NCBI GenBank assembly: GCA_028715225.1
Contig: JAQUSH010000003.1
Coordinates: 1 to 17,985, forward strand
Direction of reading: 5' to 3'
Length of the DNA stretch: 17,985 nucleotides
Source: Candidatus Aenigmatarchaeota archaeon
Lineage (GTDB): Archaea > Aenigmatarchaeota > Aenigmatarchaeia > Aenigmatarchaeales > Aenigmatarchaeaceae
Positions 13,179-17,985 of this stretch are shown in pieces; position 1 is the stretch's first letter; each line of letters opens with the position of its first letter. Under the pieces are notes generated by a model. It was not told where the DNA came from. It did not search any database and saw nothing but the letters and a program-made list of their open reading frames with translations. Position numbers and translations under genes: made by a program.

Positions 13179-14720
13179 CTATTTATATTCTCCTTCTGAC
13201 CATTCTTTTGCTTTGCCTTTTCTGACTGCTGCTCCAGAGAAGAAACCGTGTTCTTCTTCAGGTACGGTTAACATTCCTTTAAGCGGATCAAGCGCATGCT
13301 GTCTGATTTGCAATTGCTGTCTTGCAAAGTCAGGTCCTTTTTGATCTAATCCATAAAACTCCATAGGTAGTTTCTTTGGTTCAGTTTCTTTTTCTAAAAA
13401 TTCTTTAATCATTCTAAGTGATAGAATAGATGATTTAATTCCTTCTTCACCTGCACGCTCATAAATCAGATATCCCTCTTTGAAACCTTTCTGCCTTAAT
13501 TCCCATAGTCTCTCGTAAAGATATCTTTGCGCATCAGAACCTAATTCAATTGCCATATGTGCTTTTGCATATGGCACTGGCGCACCAGCGTGTATAACCA
13601 AAATCTTATCTCCGGCTCTTGAGGGAAGTGATTCTATTTCTTTTTTAGGATCAATGTTACATGTCATAAGATGTTCAAAGTCTACTGCCATTTTGGCGTA
13701 GTTTGAATTTATGTAATTTATTAGAGTATAAATCTGAACAAGGCCTGGCAATCTCATATAAAGTTCATAACCAGGTTGATGCGCCATAGGAGTTTCGAAA
13801 ACAACAGGCATTTTATTTTTATTCAATATGTCTTTAAGGCTTCCATATTTGTTTTTTGATTCGAAATGTCCAGCGATGTACATTGCAGTTACAGCAGGAA
13901 CCCATTCTTCAAATTTGCCTTCTATGCTTTCGAATTTCTTTCCTTTAGCCAAAGATTCCCAAAGAGGATGATTTGTTTCTTCCATCCATTTGGCAATTAT
14001 AGGATATGCTATTCTGTCAGGAAGATATATGTGATCGCCACTAACTACATATTCTTTTAAAATATTTTCTTTTATCTTTCTAATTTTATCTTTAATTTCT
14101 TTTTTCATTTTATTTAATTCATTGCCATCTAGTGTTTTCTTGTTGGTTTCTTCATAGCGTCTTTTTTCTGATTCTAATAAATCTTCTTCTTCTGGAATGC
14201 GATGTCTATTAAGTACAATTTCATTTATGAATTTGCTACCTATTGCCCATTCCAATACACTAGGATGATCGTCTAAAAATTTATTTAAAGGATTGCCCCA
14301 AGGATCAACAAGTCTTACGTCTTTCAAATCGTGTCCGATTGCTAGTGGGAATGGAGTTGATTCTGAAGAGTGGAACAGTACATATTTAGCACCTATCTTT
14401 GCACTTTCTTCTATATGCTTTTTGAATTTATCATTGGCCATTTTGTATTCTTCTTCAATTGCAGAATCTAACAATATCGGGCTTCCAAAAGAAGCGCATT
14501 CACCATGAAGACCAAATGTATAACCACTTTCTTTGATTTTTTTCATATTTGCATCAAGATTTGGTTCTAAGAATTCTGTAAGATGCTGAAGATCAAGTTG
14601 AATAAAGTTTACACCATAAAGAACAGCCGCATAAATTTTTTTACTTAAACCTGCATACGAAGCAGAATCTTTAGCACCTTCTATGTAGATACCACTGCTG
14701 ATCCCAACAGTATAGGTCAT
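13179..14720 (-). CDS. Large xylose-isomerase-like TIM-barrel protein
   Basis: Its barrel pattern is that of the AP endonuclease 2 / xylose isomerase superfamily. From the ATG at 14720 (513 aa), apparent metal ligands are H72 and E74 (GLHGE), H117 (LFHSSES), E309 (VFETP), D347 and H350 (VDFEH), H377 (VIHAG) and E421 (YERAG). These are the E-D-H-E type positions of the superfamily. Members are usually 260-300 aa; the extra length is mainly an insert of about 160 residues between strands 4 and 5, including a charged helical stretch (about 175-225). An upstream GTG at 14732 would overlap the previous gene. I prefer the ATG because it starts 1 nt after that gene's stop, and GGGTG lies upstream. 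Substrate unknown: sugar-phosphate isomerase, endonuclease or something else. Confidence 0.75.
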   Translation of the reverse strand: MTYTVGISSGIYIEGAKDSASYAGLSKKIYAAVLYGVNFIQLDLQHLTEFLEPNLDANMKKIKESGYTFGLHGECASFGSPILLDSAIEEEYKMANDKFKKHIEESAKIGAKYVLFHSSESTPFPLAIGHDLKDVRLVDPWGNPLNKFLDDHPSVLEWAIGSKFINEIVLNRHRIPEEEDLLESEKRRYEETNKKTLDGNELNKMKKEIKDKIRKIKENILKEYVVSGDHIYLPDRIAYPIIAKWMEETNHPLWESLAKGKKFESIEGKFEEWVPAVTAMYIAGHFESKNKYGSLKDILNKNKMPVVFETPMAHQPGYELYMRLPGLVQIYTLINYINSNYAKMAVDFEHLMTCNIDPKKEIESLPSRAGDKILVIHAGAPVPYAKAHMAIELGSDAQRYLYERLWELRQKGFKEGYLIYERAGEEGIKSSILSLRMIKEFLEKETEPKKLPMEFYGLDQKGPDFARQQLQIRQHALDPLKGMLTVPEEEHGFFSGAAVRKGKAKEWSEGEYK

Positions 14721-14721
14721 T

Positions 14722-16419
14722 TTATCCAACACCCATTTTAGATTTTAAGAATTCTTTAACTGCGCCAAACTCTTTTCCAGCAGGGCGAAGATAGAATTTA
14801 GATATTCTGTCAGCAAAATCAGTTTCATACGGGCCAGGTTTTGCAAACATAATTTTATCTGTTTTTGGCACTTCAATTCCTTTAACCTTTCCGCTGATAT
14901 CATCTATTACTTTATACAGTTCATCCTTGAATGCTTCAAGTTCATTTTTAGGCTTCTTTTCCTTTTCAAAAAGAGCAGGGAAATCAGTTTTAACAAGAGC
15001 TTCGATGTTCTGCTCACCACTCCTTACTCCAAGTATCTCATCAATGTATTTTTCAAATTCTGCATCTCTGCATTTTAATTCTAAAAGTTTTACAAGCAAG
15101 ATGTTTTGAGATATTGCATAGGTAGTTATGTTAAATGTTATGTCTTCTATCTGCCCTACAGGCAGTCTAGATCCTGCTCTGAATACGTCAAATATCATAA
15201 ACGTATAATAGAGTTCAGAAGGATTCAGAGACATTTCTTTCTTTTCCCAGGCTGGCTTTATTTCTTTATCAACTATCTGATCAGCCACAGTTTTTTCGAT
15301 TAATCTCCTTTTGCATTTTTCACATTTTTCTATCTCGTTTTCATAATATTCTTTGCATTCAGAACAATACATTCTTTTGTTTTTCAGCCAAGGATATATT
15401 GAGGCTAGACCATTTTTTCCAAGTATTAAATTATCTCTTGTCCAGCTGTCATAAGGATCTATTATGAATTTATTGTCTCCTTTTTCAAGAGGAGCTTTTC
15501 TGATCTCTTCAGGAACCAGTTTCTTCCAAGCCCATACCTGTATCTGATTAGAGTATGTTGCTGTGCCAGAAATATCTGCAAATGATTTAAGTATTTCAGA
15601 TCGCCCGCCAGGGCTTTCTCCTCCAAGTTTTGTCATCTTATATCTTGTTATGTATGGCTTCAGCCAGGTTCTGTATTCTTCTATTGTTTTTTCTTTTGAA
15701 GTTGTAAGTCCTTTAAGTGTTTTGTATCTTTCTGTAGCAGTTTGTTTAATCTGTTCTTTCCAGTCTTTATAGAGTTTATTTTTAGTTGAAAGTATCAGAG
15801 CTTCAGCTTCGCTTATGCTAAGCTTTTTAGCAATATCTTTGCTTTTATCATCTTTTTCTTCCAGTTTATGAAAATCAGCAATTATTGTAGGCCATCTGCT
15901 TACCATTGTTCTAAGTGACGCAGGATAATTTGGAAGATCTGTATGAATGTCAACCTGGTCAATGAACATTGATTTAAGCGACTGTTCATCTTTGTCTACG
16001 AAATATTTAAGGACTTGTCCGTATTTTCTGATATCATGCATTAAAAGCTCATAATCAGCAAGACTCGCAGCTGCAGAAGCAATGCCTTCCTTTATCTGTC
16101 CTTCAAGAGCTTTTTTCTGGCTTACTGTTATCTGATAATATTCTTGCATAACAGGAGAAACTTCAATCCATTCATCCACTTTAGCTATATTCCAGCCCTC
16201 TCCATTCATCATAAATACTAAAGCATAATAAAGAGCAGAAGCTGTTCCAGGTGCACCTGTATAATTTAGCTTGATAATGTTGTTAGAACCTTCTTCTTCA
16301 CCTACTAATCTGTTTGTTGGGCCAGCGCACATGTATATTCCTATGTCCTTTCCACCTGGTGTATTAACAGGTATGCCTACACCCTTTTTTACAAAATCAA
16401 AAATAGACTTATCTATCAT
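14722..16419 (-). CDS. Zinc-ribbon protein of unknown function, 565 aa
   Basis: I do not recognise this protein. One feature is clear: a CX2C-X10-CX2C zinc ribbon at C352, C355, C366 and C369 (CSECKEYYENE then CEKCKRR). The N-terminal 100 residues (IPVNTPGGKDIGIYMCAGPTN, then NYTGAPGTASALYYALVFMM) look globular and glycine-rich. The segment 180-260 is charged and helical, and the C-terminal part is mixed. There is no signal peptide, and no catalytic motif I can name. A ribosome binding GGTG precedes the ATG, which overlaps the stop of the 53-aa membrane protein (ATGA). The TIM-barrel gene begins 1 nt after its stop, so the three are coupled. The zinc ribbon could bind RNA, DNA or a protein partner. 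Confidence 0.7.
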   Translation of the reverse strand: MIDKSIFDFVKKGVGIPVNTPGGKDIGIYMCAGPTNRLVGEEEGSNNIIKLNYTGAPGTASALYYALVFMMNGEGWNIAKVDEWIEVSPVMQEYYQITVSQKKALEGQIKEGIASAAASLADYELLMHDIRKYGQVLKYFVDKDEQSLKSMFIDQVDIHTDLPNYPASLRTMVSRWPTIIADFHKLEEKDDKSKDIAKKLSISEAEALILSTKNKLYKDWKEQIKQTATERYKTLKGLTTSKEKTIEEYRTWLKPYITRYKMTKLGGESPGGRSEILKSFADISGTATYSNQIQVWAWKKLVPEEIRKAPLEKGDNKFIIDPYDSWTRDNLILGKNGLASIYPWLKNKRMYCSECKEYYENEIEKCEKCKRRLIEKTVADQIVDKEIKPAWEKKEMSLNPSELYYTFMIFDVFRAGSRLPVGQIEDITFNITTYAISQNILLVKLLELKCRDAEFEKYIDEILGVRSGEQNIEALVKTDFPALFEKEKKPKNELEAFKDELYKVIDDISGKVKGIEVPKTDKIMFAKPGPYETDFADRISKFYLRPAGKEFGAVKEFLKSKMGVG

Positions 16420-16577
16420 AAGAACACCAGCATAACTATTCCTACTAAGAATGACACGACTCCTAAGTATATTCCAGTTTTAGTCATTTCACCTTTCTGA
16501 TAAATCATGCCTGGAAATACAGATATCATGAACAATCCAAAAACCATCAATAACAGACCTAGGAGTTTAAATATCAT
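16416..16577 (-). CDS. 53-aa double-helix membrane protein
   Basis: This short gene encodes 53 residues beginning MIFKLLGLLLMVFGLFMIS. It holds two hydrophobic segments (about 4-23 and 35-53) joined by a short polar loop (YQKGEMTKTG), so it should form a membrane hairpin. Nothing else identifies it. The stop codon overlaps the ATG of the 565-aa gene in an ATGA junction, a strong sign that it is translated. A TATA box on the - strand (16597-16607) is centred 25 nt before the ATG, so it is the first gene of the operon and leaderless. It may anchor the operon's soluble products to the membrane; that is inference. Confidence 0.7.
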   Translation of the reverse strand: MIFKLLGLLLMVFGLFMISVFPGMIYQKGEMTKTGIYLGVVSFLVGIVMLVFL

Positions 16578-16596
16578 AAAACTAATTTGTTTTAAG

Positions 16597-16620
16597 TTAA
16601 ATAAAAAGGTTTTTATTTAA
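16597..16620. promoter_or_regulatory. Divergent promoter built on a perfect inverted repeat
   Basis: The arms are TTAAATAAAAA (16597-16607) and TTTTTATTTAA (16610-16620), 11 bp each, separated by GG. Read on the - strand, the left arm is a TATA box 25 nt before the 53-aa gene. Read on the + strand, the right arm is one about 34 nt before the gene at 16649. The symmetry could let one regulator cover both TATA boxes. Confidence 0.65.
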
Positions 16621-16648
16621 GCAAATCATATAGAATATAGGTTTTAAT

Positions 16649-17143
16649 ATGGTATGGGCAAGAACAAAACTGGTCATCGAGGACAGTCTGATAAGACCAA
16701 GAGATAAAATATTCTTTGATTACAAAGGCAAAAATCCTCATAAATTCTACGAAGAGTTGCCTAAGCTTATGGCTACAGTATTCAGAATACATTCTGAAAA
16801 CATACATGAGAAGAAATTCAGCGTAACTAAAGGAGATCCTGAAAAAATCAAAGCTGAATGGGAGATTGTGAAGGATTTGGATAAGTTTTCTTATTACATA
16901 ATTTATGTTTCAGTTGATGGCCAATCATCAAAAGGACATGGCGCAGCAAGAGTTACCGTAGAGGCATTGCTTAGAACAGAATATCCGCAAGACACATACT
17001 GGCAGAGAAGTCTTTTGTATGAAATACTTAGAATGTTCTGGCATAAATTTTTCTATACCTCAAAAAGACACACATACGTCGATGAGGGAAGAGGTTTAAT
17101 AACTGTATTTTTGGACGACATCAAATCAATGACGAGGGTTTAG
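16649..17143 (+). CDS. Unknown-family protein A (164 aa, paralogue of the next gene)
   Basis: I do not recognise a named family. It is a soluble alpha/beta protein starting MVWARTKLVIEDSLI. It shares a clear pattern with the next gene: Y-x-G near residue 25, a PELI/PKLM helix, GDP, a D-KFS-Y strand, V-x-GQ, a TEY-type strand, an L-E-R helix (LLYEILRMFW) and a TY-DEG-RGL end. The alternation of beta strands and a long C-terminal helix suggests a SRPBCC/START-like helix-grip fold, which would be a ligand-binding cavity; this is inference. I have the impression that similar uncharacterised proteins occur in other DPANN archaea, but cannot verify it. It is the first gene of a + strand operon diverging from the membrane/zinc-ribbon operon. 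Confidence 0.65.
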   Translation: MVWARTKLVIEDSLIRPRDKIFFDYKGKNPHKFYEELPKLMATVFRIHSENIHEKKFSVTKGDPEKIKAEWEIVKDLDKFSYYIIYVSVDGQSSKGHGAARVTVEALLRTEYPQDTYWQRSLLYEILRMFWHKFFYTSKRHTYVDEGRGLITVFLDDIKSMTRV

Positions 17144-17144
17144 G

Positions 17145-17633
17145 ATGTCTTCGAAGTTCTCAATCAAGAGCGATGTGCTATCCCCAACTGCATCAAAAAC
17201 AATTGAATATACAGGAAACCATCCTGCTCAAATCTTTAAGATGATTCCTGAACTTATACAAGACATATTCGGGATCGGAACTAGCAAGATATGGGAAGAC
17301 GAGATAAGATGGGATACGACAGGAGATCCTGTTTCTTTTTACGGTAAATGGAGAGCAAAAGACAGCAAAGACAAATTTTCAACCTATTGGGTTGAGATTG
17401 AGGTAACAGGTCAGCAGAATAGAGAAAGAAAAGGAAATGTTAAAGTTAAGATAAAAGGAAATGTGACAACAGAATTAAGCTATGATATTGCTTTTATGAA
17501 ATTATTGTTTGAAATGTACAGATACAGCTTTTATGAAAAACAAAGAAAAACTTATATTGATGAAGTTGCAAGGGGGCTAAACAATTTTGAAGATGCAATA
17601 AGAGTGCATTTTGATATGTTGAGGAGGATTTAA
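17145..17633 (+). CDS. Unknown-family protein B (162 aa, paralogue of the previous gene)
   Basis: A tandem paralogue of the gene before it. The shared residues cover the length of the protein: YTGNHPAQIFKMIPELIQDIF, GDPVSFYGKW, DKFSTYWVEIEVTGQ, TELSYD, LLFEMYRYSFYE and TYIDEVARGL. Conserved spacing between the two is good even where identity is low, so this is an old duplication, not a recent one. No catalytic motif, membrane segment or signal peptide is seen. The ATG is 1 nt after the previous stop codon, and a GAGGG sequence lies just upstream. A strong GAGGAGG ribosome binding site for the next gene lies in its last codons. The two proteins may form a heterodimer. Confidence 0.65.
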   Translation: MSSKFSIKSDVLSPTASKTIEYTGNHPAQIFKMIPELIQDIFGIGTSKIWEDEIRWDTTGDPVSFYGKWRAKDSKDKFSTYWVEIEVTGQQNRERKGNVKVKIKGNVTTELSYDIAFMKLLFEMYRYSFYEKQRKTYIDEVARGLNNFEDAIRVHFDMLRRI

Positions 17634-17929
17634 TGAAGATATTTGATATTTTTAAGAAATTCAAGAAAAAAGAGGAAACAGGACCTGTGAAAGATTATTC
17701 TGGTCTTCCTGACGAATTAGAGAGATTCAAGATAAAGAGATATCCGGAGATGCCACCTGAACCAAATTATCCTTCTGTGCCAGAACCGGTTTTTAGAGAA
17801 GTTCCAAAAGAGATGCAGCCAGCAGCTCCTGAAGTCCCTAAAGATATGGATAAGATGGACTTTGTTCTTCAGAAACTGGAAACAATTGATACCAGATTAA
17901 AATTAATAGAAGAAAAATTAAGCAAATAA
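17633..17929 (+). CDS. Small adaptor-like protein: amphipathic start, proline-rich middle, coiled coil
   Basis: Three parts are visible in 98 residues. First is a basic amphipathic helix (MKIFDIFKKFKKKEE), of the kind that can lie on a membrane surface. Then comes a proline-rich, low-complexity linker (PEMPPEPNYPSVPEPVF and PKEMQPAAPEVPK). Last is a short C-terminal coiled coil (VLQKLETIDTRLKLIEEKL). The ATG overlaps the previous stop codon (TAATG), and GAGGAGG lies upstream, so translation is efficient and coupled. I do not recognise it. Its layout suggests a membrane-tethered scaffold that dimerises through the coiled coil, perhaps carrying the two proteins encoded ahead of it; that is inference. 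Confidence 0.65.
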   Translation: MKIFDIFKKFKKKEETGPVKDYSGLPDELERFKIKRYPEMPPEPNYPSVPEPVFREVPKEMQPAAPEVPKDMDKMDFVLQKLETIDTRLKLIEEKLSK

Positions 17930-17930
17930 T

Positions 17931-17985
17931 TTATCTAGGTCTTGATTCTATCCATTTTGCATTATCGATTTCGTCTCGATGAATT
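17931..17985 (-). CDS. C-terminal end of a converging gene (partial)
   Basis: One - strand frame is open from the window edge to a TAA at 17931-17933 and ends HRDEIDNAKWIESRPR. The stop lies 1 nt from the stop of the + strand gene, the same end-to-end packing seen elsewhere in the window. Seventeen codons are too few to name a product. Confidence 0.45.
   Translation of the reverse strand, partial: IHRDEIDNAKWIESRPR

Noticed and set aside
14721..14732. GTG start for the TIM-barrel gene
   Set aside because: It overlaps the end of the 565-aa gene; the ATG at 14720 begins 1 nt after that stop and matches the start of the barrel.
1..17985. tRNA genes, CRISPR arrays, insertion sequences or prophage genes
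   Set aside because: Read by eye, no T-loop/acceptor pattern, no regularly spaced repeats, no transposase or integrase and no terminal inverted repeats were found.

Overview
The window is a compact, AT-rich stretch of an archaeal genome. Archaeal-type ribosomal proteins (S2, S28e, L24e, L7Ae, L35Ae), an archaeal GluRS, the tRNA methyltransferase TrmY, a TrmB-type regulator and TATA boxes about 25 nt before many start codons leave little doubt about the domain. The small genes, tiny intergenic spaces and several proteins I cannot place suggest a DPANN-type lineage (Woesearchaeota/Pacearchaeota-like). That lineage call is inference, not demonstrated. No tRNA, rRNA, CRISPR array, insertion sequence or other mobile element was found.

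Region 1 (1-2898, + strand) is an NAD(P) cofactor operon: the end of NAD synthetase (nadE), a fused NMN adenylyltransferase-Nudix protein, a divergent NAD kinase, and an NrtR-like Nudix/winged-helix regulator. Adenylylation, amidation, phosphorylation and probable ADP-ribose sensing are thus encoded together. Region 2 (2899-4393, - strand) is iscS-iscU, a two-gene Fe-S assembly operon that converges exactly on the NAD operon. Region 3 (4440-5588) holds a small membrane protein, a possible 34-aa ORF, a dicluster ferredoxin with a six-cysteine tail, and a 96-aa orphan.

Region 4 (5643-9361, + strand) is translation: S2, an orphan, GluRS, another orphan, then L7Ae-S28e-L24e. Most of these transcription units start with a TATA box placed for leaderless mRNA. 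A TrmB-like regulator (9453-10217) follows and overlaps L35Ae tail to tail. TrmY lies beyond it on the - strand.

Region 5 (11120-16577, - strand) is the least familiar part. A 53-aa two-helix membrane protein, a 565-aa zinc-ribbon protein of unknown function and a large xylose-isomerase-like TIM-barrel protein form one tightly overlapping operon. Behind them, with their own promoter, come a nucleotidyltransferase with duplicated HEPN-like domains and a metallophosphoesterase. Region 6 (16649-17929, + strand) diverges from it across a 71-bp spacer that contains a perfect 11-bp-arm inverted repeat. It encodes two tandem paralogues of an unknown family and a small proline-rich/coiled-coil protein. 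Regions 5 and 6 are the best candidates for an undescribed system. The last bases hold the C-terminal end of a converging - strand gene.
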